Shown in pieces: positions 35,578 through 43,486 of a DNA stretch of 64,000 nt (the stretch's first letter is position 1; every line of letters begins with the position of its first letter). The stretch lies in the NCBI GenBank assembly GCA_937983075.1, contig CALKAQ010000013.1, positions 1 through 64,000 of the forward strand. Reading direction: 5' to 3'. The notes under the pieces are model-generated. The model worked only from the letters and a program-made list of their open reading frames with translations. It ran no database searches and was not told the DNA's origin. This DNA comes from an uncultured bacterium. Lineage in GTDB: Bacteria; Bacillota; Limnochordia; DTU080; JAAYLA01. The position numbers and the translations under genes are program-made.

Positions 35578-35853
35578 TTATTCGGGCTTTTCGGACGCCA
35601 TCTTCTCAATTATTTGACGCAAACGGCCGGATGCGACAAGAAAGCGGATTTCACCCACTTGTCCGAGAAAGCGATTGCCGACGAACACCTGCGGTAAACT
35701 TTGGCGCCCGGAAAGCAAAGACAAGGCTTCCCGGGCTCCCGGCACTTGTTCGACGTTGATTTCTTCATACGGAATTTTGGCCTGTTCGAGCAGCCGCTTC
35801 ACGGCGCCGCAGTCGATGCAGCCCGGCACCGTATATACGCGTACCGCAGTCAA
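35578..35853 (-). CDS. Glutaredoxin-family thiol protein
   Basis: The 91-residue thioredoxin-fold protein has the redox motif CIDC in VYTVPGCIDCGAVKRLLEQ, a cis-Pro loop SLPQVFVGNRFLG and an NrdH/Grx-like length. It should reduce disulfides in the cytoplasm. The start is TTG with AAAGGGTGG upstream. It lies 17 bases after ndh on the same strand. Confidence 0.88.
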   Translation of the reverse strand: MTAVRVYTVPGCIDCGAVKRLLEQAKIPYEEINVEQVPGAREALSLLSGRQSLPQVFVGNRFLGQVGEIRFLVASGRLRQIIEKMASEKPE

Positions 35854-35870
35854 ATTGCCACCCTTTCAGC

Positions 35871-37028
35871 CTACCATCCTGCCACCGCTTTGACCTTCGT
35901 GCGGTAGCGGAGATCGTTCGCGTCCTTGAGCAGCTTCCACATCCATCCCGAGCCGCGCATTCGCCCCCATTGTCCGAGGCCCATGTGAGGTCCTACGGAG
36001 ACGAGAACCCCTCGGTTTCGGCCCGCGTACGGCGTCACGCGTTGAGGCACGCCTTTGATCGTGTGCAGCAGATGTGCTGCAGCGACGTCAGCCTGCTGCA
36101 GCGCGGCCTGGGCGGTCGGCGGCACCGGTGCTCCCGTCTCCGCCTCACGTGCCAGTGCGGTATCGCCGATGATGTAGACGTTCGGATATCCTTCCGCGCG
36201 TAGATACGCATCGACATAGGCCCGGTCTCGCGGATCCGTTGCAAAGGCCTCGGCAACTACTGGATTGCCGCGTACGCCCCCGGCCCAAATGAGCGTGTCG
36301 TACGGGAGGCGAAGCCCGTTGGTCAACTGCAGCTCATCAGCATCCACGGCGACGACGCCGACACCTGTGCGCACGTTGACGCCGAGACCGATCAACAACT
36401 TCGTCGCTTTGTGGCCAAGATCCTCCGGCAGCCCCGGCAACAATCCGGGCGCCAATTCCAGCATGACGATTTCCCATTTCGTACCGTTGTTCCGTTCGCT
36501 CCGTTTGAGCTGCTGGGCGAGTTCTCCGGCGATTTCAACTCCGGTGAGCCCTCCGCCGCCGATGACGATGCGAGCGGTTCCGCCATGGATGGCAGCCGTG
36601 TTGACCGCCCGCTTCACGGCCTCACGAATGCGGATGGCACCTTGCAAACCACCGATCGCATGGGCATTTTCGGCCAAACCGGGAATGCCCCAATATTCCA
36701 CGGTGCTTCCCAAGGCGACGACCAGATAGTCGTATGCAAGCGAATCGCCTTCAGCCAGAAACACGAGTTGCTGAGCTGGATCGATCCGAGTGACTTGAGC
36801 GATGCGAATATCGAGACCTTGCATCGGCAGCGCTCGATCGAGGCGCACAGTCACATCTTCCGGCGAGGCGGTACCCGCCGCTACTTTATGCAGCTCGGTG
36901 GTGAGCACGTGCCGCGGATAAGCATTGACCAGTGTGATCTTAGCCTCATTTCGGCTGCCCAGCCTTCGTCCGAGTATATTCGCCGCCCGCATGCCGCCGT
37001 AGCCTGCACCGAGAATGACAATGTGCAT
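35871..37028 (-). CDS. ndh: Type II NADH dehydrogenase (FAD-dependent)
   Basis: NDH-2 passes electrons from NADH to quinone at the inner face of the membrane without pumping protons. The FAD-binding loop IVILGAGYGGMRAA starts the protein, a second dinucleotide loop IVIGGGGLTGVEIAGEL lies near residue 170, and VYIIGDTA near 290 completes the FAD site. The start at 37028 has GGGAGG eight bases upstream. A possible Rex operator lies about 45 bases before the start. Rex control of ndh is known in Bacillus. Confidence 0.92.
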   Translation of the reverse strand: MHIVILGAGYGGMRAANILGRRLGSRNEAKITLVNAYPRHVLTTELHKVAAGTASPEDVTVRLDRALPMQGLDIRIAQVTRIDPAQQLVFLAEGDSLAYDYLVVALGSTVEYWGIPGLAENAHAIGGLQGAIRIREAVKRAVNTAAIHGGTARIVIGGGGLTGVEIAGELAQQLKRSERNNGTKWEIVMLELAPGLLPGLPEDLGHKATKLLIGLGVNVRTGVGVVAVDADELQLTNGLRLPYDTLIWAGGVRGNPVVAEAFATDPRDRAYVDAYLRAEGYPNVYIIGDTALAREAETGAPVPPTAQAALQQADVAAAHLLHTIKGVPQRVTPYAGRNRGVLVSVGPHMGLGQWGRMRGSGWMWKLLKDANDLRYRTKVKAVAGW

Positions 37029-37071
37029 TGACAGCACCTCCCAGTTTGCCGAAACGCCTCTGGTGATGTGA

Positions 37072-37089
37072 TTGTGTTCTTTTTCACAT
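37072..37089. promoter_or_regulatory. Possible Rex (NADH-sensor) operator upstream of ndh
   Basis: TTGTGTTCTTTTTCACAT matches 11 of 14 specified positions of the Rex box TTGTGAA-N4-TTCACAA. It sits between the ndh start and the upstream gene. Confidence 0.4.
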
Positions 37090-37231
37090 TCAGTTTCAGA
37101 AGAAAATTGCTTACAAGGCAGAGCTTACCACAAGATCTGCGGGAAAGCAATAGCCGACGCCGAAAATTTTGCCAATGTTTTTCGGCGTCGGCCAACTGCG
37201 GTACGCAATCAAGAGCACCGAGCAATCACCG

Positions 37232-37441
37232 TTAATCGGGATGGCCGTAGTGCAATGTGATGCTTTCGATGGAATCGCCGTCAATGACGTACTTTGCGTT
37301 CGGCCCCTGCAGGCGTATCACGCGCTCGTCGTAATCGAACGTCGTATCGCCCAAGTGCAGCTCAAATTGCTGCCCGGCGGCCGTGAACACGATTGCTTCG
37401 CCCCACGCTTGCAGTTCCTTGTGTACGAGCTCCATCTTCAT
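37232..37441 (-). CDS. Small conserved-looking protein, unknown
   Basis: The ATG at 37441 has AAGGAGG nine bases upstream and yields 69 residues beginning MKMELVHKELQAWGEAIVFT. The pattern is a helix then five or six short beta-strands with acidic turns (FELHLGDTTFDYDERVIRL, YVIDGDSIESITLHY), consistent with a small beta-rich domain. The frame is open much further upstream but homology-like composition and the ribosome site place the start here. The family is not recognised. Confidence 0.7.
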   Translation of the reverse strand: MKMELVHKELQAWGEAIVFTAAGQQFELHLGDTTFDYDERVIRLQGPNAKYVIDGDSIESITLHYGHPD

Positions 37442-37626
37442 TGCGTTCAACCTCCTTGGCTGTGCCGACGACCTTACACCTACATACAATCGGATTTTGG
37501 CACGTCCGTCAAGCTGTGTCGACAACGTCTGACAATCCCAGCGGCGGTTTGATTTCACGCTTATACTTCCCTGATCGGACGCCCATTCTACACACTGCGC
37601 CGTAAATATAAAAGGGGGATGATTCA

Positions 37627-37872
37627 GTGGCCCAAAACTTGGGACAGCAGCAGCGTGTCCAGCAGCAACAACAACGGCAACAGCAGCAATTGCAACAGGC
37701 TCAACAGCAATTGCAGCAAGGTCAGCAGCAGTACCTGCAGGAAATTGGGCAGATAGCCCAGGAGCTGCAGCAAAACGCCCAAAACCAAGAACAGGTGTTG
37801 GAGCGCGCTCAGCAAATCCAGCAGGTAGTGCAACGGGCACAGCAGGCCCAGCAGTCGCAGCAGCTGCGGTAA
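37627..37872 (+). CDS. Glutamine-rich low-complexity protein
   Basis: A GTG at 37627 with AAGGGGG upstream opens an 81-residue product with 42 glutamines (52 percent), the rest mostly Ala, Leu, Arg and Glu. The spacing of Leu, Ile and Val suggests a coiled coil in the second half (EIGQIAQELQQ). There is no signal peptide. A strong hairpin follows. It lies alone on the plus strand between minus-strand genes. A spore or coat role can be imagined because some small spore proteins are Gln-rich, but this sequence matches none I know. Confidence 0.6.
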   Translation: MAQNLGQQQRVQQQQQRQQQQLQQAQQQLQQGQQQYLQEIGQIAQELQQNAQNQEQVLERAQQIQQVVQRAQQAQQSQQLR

Positions 37873-37894
37873 TCCCCACCGAGCGCAGTGAACC

Positions 37895-37921
37895 GTGGGG
37901 GGAGGCGACGCCTCCCCCCAC
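37895..37921. terminator. Strong hairpin between the Gln-rich gene and trpB2
   Basis: GTGGGGGGAGGC and GCCTCCCCCCAC pair perfectly over 12 bases with a three-base loop, between two convergent genes. There is no T run on either side, so it may be a transcription or RNA-decay barrier rather than a classic terminator. Confidence 0.65.
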
Positions 37922-37929
37922 TCACTTTC

Positions 37930-39294
37930 CTATACGTCAACTACCGGCAGGTTTTCCAGTGCGCGATCAATTGCCTCCTGCGGATACTCGTAGTCTTGCA
38001 GTTCGTTCCTAAAGTACAAATCGTAGGCTGCCAAATCGAAGTGCCCATGACCGCTCAAGCAGAAGAGAATGACGCGCTCTTCACCGGCTTCCTTTGCAGC
38101 TTCAGCTTCTTCGATGGCAGCCCGAATGGCGTGTGCGGCCTCCGGCGCCGGCAAGATTCCTTCCGTCCGTGCGAACAAAACCGCGGCTTCAAAGACCGGC
38201 CGCTGGAGCAGTGCCTTCGCTTCGATGGCGCCTTCGTGGTAAAGCAAACTCACTAATGTCGAGTCGCCGTGATAGCGCAGGCCGCCCGCGTGAATTCCCG
38301 GCGGCACGAAAGTGTGACCGAGCGTATACATGCGGAGCAAAGGAATGAGACCGACCGAATCGCCGTAGTCGTAAGCGTAGCGCCCACGGGTCAAGGTCGG
38401 GCAAGCCGCCGGTTCCACCGCCACTGCACGCAAATTGGGCCTGTCGCCTTTCAATTTGTCGTGCAGGAACGGAAAAGCGATGCCACCGAAATTGCTCCCG
38501 CCTCCACAGCTCGCAATCACGACATCAGGGTAGTAGCCGGCCATTTCCATTTGTTTCTTGGCCTCAAGCCCGATCACGGTTTGATGCAGCACGACGTGAT
38601 TCAGCACGCTGCCGAGAGCGTATTTCGTGTCCTCATGTTTGGCCGCGTCTTCAACCGCTTCGCTGATGGCGATTCCCAAGCTCCCGGTCGATTCAGGATC
38701 AGCCTCGAGTATTTTTCGCCCGGCTTCGGTATGAGGCGACGGACTCGGCAATACGTCGGCGCCCCAAGCTTCCATCAGCAAACGCCGATACGGTTTCTGC
38801 TCGTAGCTCACCTTGACCATGTAGACCGTACATTCAAGCCCAAACTGTCTGGCGGCGAGGCTGATGGCGCTTCCCCATTGGCCCGCGCCCGTTTCCGTCG
38901 CCAGACGCTTGACACCCGCTTTTTTGTTGTAATAGGCCTGAGGCACGGCAGTGTTTGGCTTATGGCTGCCGGCCGGACTGACACCTTCGTACTTGTAAAA
39001 GATTTTTGCCGGCGTGTCGAGCGCTTTTTCCAGACGGTCCGCCCGGATCAAAGGAGTGGGGCGCCATAGTTTGTAGATGTCCTGCACTTCATCCGGAATT
39101 TCGATCCACCGTTCCGTACTCATTTCCTGCTCGATCAACGCTTCCGGAAAGAATGGGGCGAAGTCTTCCGGAGTCGGCGGTTTTTTGGTTACCGGGTGTA
39201 GAGGTGGATCCGGAAGCCGTTCCATGTCAGCTGCGATATTGTACCAATGCGTTGGCATATCTTTTTCATCGAGCAAAATTTTTTTGCGCTGCAT
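37930..39294 (-). CDS. trpB2: TrpB2-type tryptophan synthase beta-like enzyme
   Basis: A PLP-dependent enzyme that makes Trp from indole and serine. The TrpB2 class often acts without TrpA. The 454 residues carry the TrpB2 N-terminal extension (WYNIAADMERLPDPPLHP), the PLP lysine in SPAGSHKPNTA near residue 111, the Glu loop ATETGAGQWGSA, the phosphate loop ASCGGGSNFGG and a C-terminal CLSGHG. No other trp gene is nearby. It diverges from yqhV with only about 55 bases between the starts. Confidence 0.93.
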   Translation of the reverse strand: MQRKKILLDEKDMPTHWYNIAADMERLPDPPLHPVTKKPPTPEDFAPFFPEALIEQEMSTERWIEIPDEVQDIYKLWRPTPLIRADRLEKALDTPAKIFYKYEGVSPAGSHKPNTAVPQAYYNKKAGVKRLATETGAGQWGSAISLAARQFGLECTVYMVKVSYEQKPYRRLLMEAWGADVLPSPSPHTEAGRKILEADPESTGSLGIAISEAVEDAAKHEDTKYALGSVLNHVVLHQTVIGLEAKKQMEMAGYYPDVVIASCGGGSNFGGIAFPFLHDKLKGDRPNLRAVAVEPAACPTLTRGRYAYDYGDSVGLIPLLRMYTLGHTFVPPGIHAGGLRYHGDSTLVSLLYHEGAIEAKALLQRPVFEAAVLFARTEGILPAPEAAHAIRAAIEEAEAAKEAGEERVILFCLSGHGHFDLAAYDLYFRNELQDYEYPQEAIDRALENLPVVDV

Positions 39295-39350
39295 TTGCTT
39301 CCATTCCTCTCGGTTCGATTTTCAGCCAGGCGGCGGAGGAGGAACGGCCA

Positions 39351-39623
39351 TTGACACCGGAATTCAAGTTTGTCGCTGGCATGGCACTATTGCGGCTTCT
39401 CTCCGCCGCCGTGGAAGTCACGGCCGCCGTGTTGATGCTCCGTTTTGGCCGGGTTGAAACGGCTTTCAAAATCAACGCCGTGCTCGGCCTCGTCGGGCCT
39501 TTCATTTTGATCGGCGTAACGAGCCTCGGTTTGTTCGGCATGGCAGGAAAAATTTCGTACGAAAAGCTCATCGCCATCGTTGTCGGTGTGCTTCTCATTC
39601 TCTACGGGGCACGAAGCGGCTGA
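39351..39623 (+). CDS. yqhV: YqhV-family small membrane protein (DUF2619)
   Basis: The TTG at 39351, with GGAGGAGGAA upstream, gives 90 residues with three hydrophobic helices. It has the YqhV pattern ALLRLLSAAVEVTAAVLMLR, INAVLGLVGPFILIG and LFGMAGKISYEKL. In Bacillus yqhV precedes the spoIIIA genes. Here it stands alone, converging on ylbF with two bases between the stops. Its role is unknown. Confidence 0.85.
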   Translation: MTPEFKFVAGMALLRLLSAAVEVTAAVLMLRFGRVETAFKINAVLGLVGPFILIGVTSLGLFGMAGKISYEKLIAIVVGVLLILYGARSG

Positions 39624-39625
39624 TG

Positions 39626-40057
39626 CTACGAGCCGGGTGTCCACAAACGCGTCTTTGGCGGCGAAGGCTCATTGTTTTTCTCTTCATGCGTTTCAGCCTG
39701 CGAAGCTTGATCCGCTGACGGCAGTTCAATGCCAACGGCGCGGGCAATTTCGCGTTGGATTTCGGTCAACACCTCGCCCAAAACCAGTTCGGCTTGAAAG
39801 AGCTCGCGGATGTACGGATTGAATCCGGCAATTTCCGCCGTGCGCTCCAAGTCCGCCATTTCGCTTTCCGTCGGCTGCTCGCCGCGCTCGAGTTTTTCGG
39901 CGATCCGTTGCTGCTTCGTCCGCAAATCCCGCAGCATGATTTTTGCCGCTTGATGTTCTTCGATTTTCTCGCGAGCCTTCTGTACCGCTTGGTACGCCTT
40001 CGACGCAGACAACGCCTCTACCAATTCCTTGAGTTTCTTTCTCACCTCTGGTTCCAG
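39626..40057 (-). CDS. YlbF/YmcA-family protein, probable CTG start
   Basis: The product is all-helical with LVEALSASKAYQAVQKAREK and AEIAGFNPYIRELFQAELVLGEV, as in the YlbF/YmcA family that works with RNase Y in mRNA maturation and in biofilm and competence control. The first ATG/GTG-type start is the GTG at 40045, but it lacks a ribosome site. GGGGAGG ends eight bases before an in-frame CTG at 40057, and a stop codon lies just before that, so CTG is the likely start (143 residues). A Ser/Gln/Glu/Pro-rich tail ends the protein. Confidence 0.8.
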   Translation of the reverse strand: MEPEVRKKLKELVEALSASKAYQAVQKAREKIEEHQAAKIMLRDLRTKQQRIAEKLERGEQPTESEMADLERTAEIAGFNPYIRELFQAELVLGEVLTEIQREIARAVGIELPSADQASQAETHEEKNNEPSPPKTRLWTPGS

Positions 40058-40106
40058 GGATTACACCTCCCCACAGTTTTTCCGCTTTCGCTGTGAATTA
40101 CGTGTG

Positions 40107-40141
40107 AAAAAGAGTCCCGGACACTTGAAGCGCCCGGGACA
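40107..40141 (-). terminator. Terminator after the LamG genes
   Basis: On the minus strand GTCCCGG and CCGGGAC form a stem with a short loop, then TCTTTTT. It closes the beta-barrel/LamG transcription unit. Confidence 0.85.
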
Positions 40142-40161
40142 TCGTTGACTCCATCTTCCAA

Positions 40162-40974
40162 TTACGAAATGTGATGCTCTGCAAGAAGTTTGTAAAGTCC
40201 GTCCATGACCAGCTTAATTTCCTCACCTGAAAGGCCTTTTCTGAAGATGGCAACTTCGTCAATAAGTCCGTTCCATCCGTCGCTGACAGGAGCCTGAGGC
40301 GACTTTGTCCCGATGAAAATTCTGCTGTTGCTCGGGGGAATCAGTCTGCCCGAGCTCGCTTGTGAAGCGATCAATTCTCCGTTGACATACAGCTGGAGTT
40401 CACGCCCTGTGTACACTCCCGCAATGTGGATCCATTCCCCCGGCTTCAAAACTTGGGCCATGGGAACTTGGATCGAAGGTGGATTTGCTCCGGGGCCAAC
40501 TTGGAAAATAAAGTTGCCGAACTCAATGAGAAGTCGATAGTAGTTGTCTTCGATGCCCCAAAACAAATTCACCGGGTCGTACGTTCCCGCTTGCACGATG
40601 CGGGAGTTGAACAGCTGGCAGTTGTCCGCCGGCCATGTGAGACACACCGGGTTGCCAGCGGCCATCTCATTGAGATACACCCATGCCGTGATGGTCAATT
40701 CATCCGTTATGGCCAGAGCACCCGACGGCTCAATCTCAACATACGTGCCCGCTCCGGGAACAAATTCGAGCGCGTTGCCATAACGCCCCGCAGTCCATTC
40801 AGGGTTATTAATCATACCGTCCTGCCAGAACCCCGAGGAGTCAGGTGCCAATGGCCCTTTCCCTTCATCGAAAAGCCAAGCTCCGACCAAACTGTCCACT
40901 GGGTTGGCCATGGCCACAGGCACGACAACGAGGCTCAGCGCCAACACCAGAGAAAGCGCAAAGAACCGCTTCAC
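40162..40974 (-). CDS. Secreted LamG/concanavalin-like jelly-roll protein 1
   Basis: The GTG at 40974 has GGAGGGG seven bases upstream and gives about 270 residues. It begins with a signal peptide ending PVAMA before NPVDSL. The mature part is one LamG-3 type beta-sandwich: GAWLFDEGKG, TAWVYLNE, WIHIAGVYTGRELQLYVNGE and a closing DEVAIFRKGLSGEEIK. Such folds bind carbohydrates or proteins outside the membrane. CLTWPADNC is a likely disulfide hairpin shared with its neighbour. It is the last gene of the unit and a close paralogue of the next gene. Confidence 0.88.
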   Translation of the reverse strand: MKRFFALSLVLALSLVVVPVAMANPVDSLVGAWLFDEGKGPLAPDSSGFWQDGMINNPEWTAGRYGNALEFVPGAGTYVEIEPSGALAITDELTITAWVYLNEMAAGNPVCLTWPADNCQLFNSRIVQAGTYDPVNLFWGIEDNYYRLLIEFGNFIFQVGPGANPPSIQVPMAQVLKPGEWIHIAGVYTGRELQLYVNGELIASQASSGRLIPPSNSRIFIGTKSPQAPVSDGWNGLIDEVAIFRKGLSGEEIKLVMDGLYKLLAEHHIS

Positions 40975-41074
40975 TACAGATCCCCTCCATGAGTTTTTGA
41001 ACCGCATCCTTGCGGCTCGTATGTGGGATCCAAAATATGGACCCTTTCCCCCATAATTATAAAGTGAAGAAGGA

Positions 41075-41869
41075 TTAAAGCAACCGGCTGATACCTTGCA
41101 TGACCTGTTTGATTTCGTCAGCCGTCAATGCCTTGTTGAAAATGGCCACTTCGTCGAGACGGCCGTTCCACGTGTCACCGGACGGTGCTTGTGGTGATTT
41201 CGTACCGATGAAGAGGCGGTTTTGCGGCGGCTGGACGATATTGCCTGAGCTCGCTTCGGAGGCTACGAGTTCACCGTTGATATACAGCTTGATCCGATCT
41301 CCCGTATATACGCCCGCGATATGAATCCATTCGCCGGCTCGCATGACGTCGGCCATGGGAATGCTGACTGAATTCGGATTGGCATTCGGCCCGACTTGGA
41401 AAATGAAATTGCCGAACTCAAACAAGAGTCGGTAGTGGTTGTCCTCAATCCCATAAGCCAATCGACCGGGATCGTAAGTGCCCGCTTGAATGATGCGCGA
41501 ATTGAAGAGCTGGCAGCCATCCGCCGGCCAACTCAAGCAGACTTCATCGGTACCGGTCAACCGATTCAAGTAGATCCAAGCGGTAATGGTCATTTCTGAT
41601 GACGGGCTCAGTGCGGGAGTCGATTCAACTTCTACGTAGCTGCCTTCACCGGGAATGATATCCACTGCAAAACCGTATTTGCCGCGAGCCCACTTGGGAT
41701 TATGAAAAACTCCATTGTGGCCTAATCCGGATGAATCTCTTACATTCGCACCAATACCTTCGTCGAAAAGCCAAGCAGCAACCAGGCTGTCAGCGGGATT
41801 GGCCGCTGCCATGCCAGCGGCCCCCAAAAGGGTGACAGCCAAAACTACGGCGAACCAAGCGGTGCGCAT
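41075..41869 (-). CDS. Secreted LamG/concanavalin-like jelly-roll protein 2
   Basis: The ATG at 41869 (GGAGGTG upstream) gives 264 residues with a signal peptide ending GMAAA before NPADSL. The mature chain aligns end to end with LamG protein 1: AWLFDEGIG, TAWIYLN, WIHIAGVYTGDRIKLYINGE, FIGTKSPQAPSGDTWNGRLD, and the same CX7C pair (CLSWPADGC). This points to a tandem duplication. It lies 78 bases after the beta-barrel gene with a terminator-like hairpin between them. Confidence 0.88.
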   Translation of the reverse strand: MRTAWFAVVLAVTLLGAAGMAAANPADSLVAAWLFDEGIGANVRDSSGLGHNGVFHNPKWARGKYGFAVDIIPGEGSYVEVESTPALSPSSEMTITAWIYLNRLTGTDEVCLSWPADGCQLFNSRIIQAGTYDPGRLAYGIEDNHYRLLFEFGNFIFQVGPNANPNSVSIPMADVMRAGEWIHIAGVYTGDRIKLYINGELVASEASSGNIVQPPQNRLFIGTKSPQAPSGDTWNGRLDEVAIFNKALTADEIKQVMQGISRLL

Positions 41870-41889
41870 TGGCGTCACCTCCATTCCTG

Positions 41890-41933
41890 AAATAAAGCAA
41901 GGGGTAGGGGCTGAAAGCCCCAAACCCCCTCGC
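41890..41933 (-). terminator. Hairpin between the beta-barrel gene and LamG 2
   Basis: GCGAGGGG pairs with CCCCTTGC (one G-T pair) around an inner GGGGC-TTTCA-GCCCC stem, then TTTATTT on the minus strand. It looks like a partial terminator that lowers expression of the LamG genes relative to the barrel. Confidence 0.7.
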
Positions 41934-41947
41934 TCCTTGGATTAGGA

Positions 41948-43486
41948 TTAGAACGGCAGTGCGAAGACAAACCGGATGCCGTCAAAGCGTTCGCGCTCGT
42001 TATCGGTACCGTGGAAGCGGTAGCGATCATAGCGCTTGTATACCGGTTCACCGTGGACCGAAGTGTCGCCCAAGGCGAAGTCCTTCGAGCTGACGTAGTC
42101 GAGTCGGAACTTAGCGCCGTTCGGAGCGGTGTAGCTGGCACGCAGTGCGTACTTGAACGGATCTTGAAGAACCGGAGTGGTGCGACCCGGCATGTCGACG
42201 GTGAAGATCGCTCCGAAGCTGACGTTCGGCAAACTGAAGATATTCTGCGTCCGTTCGAGGCGTACACCGAGGACGGCGTGTTGACGCGGATCGACCTGGT
42301 AGTTCTTATCCCAGTCGTAGTTGTACAGACCGGTCAACGCGATGTCATACGGCAAGTCGATGACAGGCGAAGTGACGCTGAGACGGTAGTCGTAGCGCGG
42401 CAGGTTTTCATCTTCGTATGCGTGTTCACGCGTTGTGGAGTTCGGATCCGGGAACAATACGGAGACCGACTGATCGATCTTCCACGGCGAGTCGCCCGGG
42501 ATGAACATGTAGACATCCGATTGGAGTCGTACTGACAGTTGATCATCGAGATCGCCGCGGCGATTCGGATTCGTGTTCGTGAAGTCTACGTCCAAGCGGT
42601 TCGTGATATCGAAGCCGTAGTTGAACCAGACGGTGGCACCGACGTTGTATGCCTGGTCACGATTGTAAATACTGTTGATGGCGTCGCGGCCGGCGTTGTT
42701 GATGTAACGATGGCGCTCATGGTCGCAGTTTCCGAGACATCCGCGTACCGATGCGGATTCAACGTTTTCAATTTCGCTGTCGCGATAGCCGGCGCGAAGT
42801 TCGAGAACGCCCGGGTTGACTTTCCAGGTGCCGTTGACTTCATACAACCAGTCTTCGGTTGCGCCGTAGAAAGCGTAGACACCGTCAACGACGATGTCAG
42901 GATAGATCTCGCTTTCTTCGAGTATAATGCTGTAGTTCCAATGATGTTCGTCGTTGATGCGATGACGGAGCAAAGCACCGCGCAAGTTCAAGATGCCGAC
43001 TTGACCGCGGGCACCGAGAAGAATGTCTTGCGCGAGAACGTCAATGATCGTTGAGCCTTGCCAATAGTTGTCGTTGTGGCTGTTGAGGCGCCCGAAGATG
43101 TACGTACCATCGAGCGTAAAGTTACCCAGCTTATAACCGGCAATCCGAACGCCGAGAGCCGTGCTTTCACCGTGGAACTGGGCGGTGTACGGCGAGTAGT
43201 TTACACCGAGGCGGCTCCCGAAGTAGGTGTCCACAGCCTGGCCGGGCTCAGTGTAGGCACCGTGCAAGTGCTTGTGGTAGCGGCGGACGTTATTGGCTGG
43301 GTTAATGTTGAACCAAGTTTCCATATAGCCTTTATCGTCATCGAGGCCCCGGATGTAGGTTATACCCCAGTGACCCCCATTGTGGTCTCTACCCCAGCTG
43401 ATGTCGCCGTCAACCTTTTCCTGAGCGAACGCCGCGGTCGAGGCGACCAAAACGATAAGCATTGTCGCTAAAAGAAGTCTTCTCAC
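41948..43486 (-). CDS. Putative outer membrane beta-barrel protein
   Basis: The 512-residue product starts with a clear signal peptide (LLLATMLIVLVASTAAFA, cut before QEKV). It continues with many short amphipathic strands of alternating aromatic and polar residues separated by Asn/Asp/Gly turns, with no hydrophobic helix. It ends FDGIRFVFALPF: a C-terminal strand with a final Phe is the usual signal for BAM insertion. A CLGNC pair lies in a probable loop. The GTG start has GGAGGTCATACGTC upstream. It heads a unit with two LamG genes. No family name can be given. Confidence 0.75.
   Translation of the reverse strand: MRRLLLATMLIVLVASTAAFAQEKVDGDISWGRDHNGGHWGITYIRGLDDDKGYMETWFNINPANNVRRYHKHLHGAYTEPGQAVDTYFGSRLGVNYSPYTAQFHGESTALGVRIAGYKLGNFTLDGTYIFGRLNSHNDNYWQGSTIIDVLAQDILLGARGQVGILNLRGALLRHRINDEHHWNYSIILEESEIYPDIVVDGVYAFYGATEDWLYEVNGTWKVNPGVLELRAGYRDSEIENVESASVRGCLGNCDHERHRYINNAGRDAINSIYNRDQAYNVGATVWFNYGFDITNRLDVDFTNTNPNRRGDLDDQLSVRLQSDVYMFIPGDSPWKIDQSVSVLFPDPNSTTREHAYEDENLPRYDYRLSVTSPVIDLPYDIALTGLYNYDWDKNYQVDPRQHAVLGVRLERTQNIFSLPNVSFGAIFTVDMPGRTTPVLQDPFKYALRASYTAPNGAKFRLDYVSSKDFALGDTSVHGEPVYKRYDRYRFHGTDNERERFDGIRFVFALPF

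Noticed and set aside
37624..37833. Leu-rich minus-strand frame over the Gln-rich gene
   Set aside because: It is the antisense reading of CAG/CAA repeats and gives poly-Leu by necessity.
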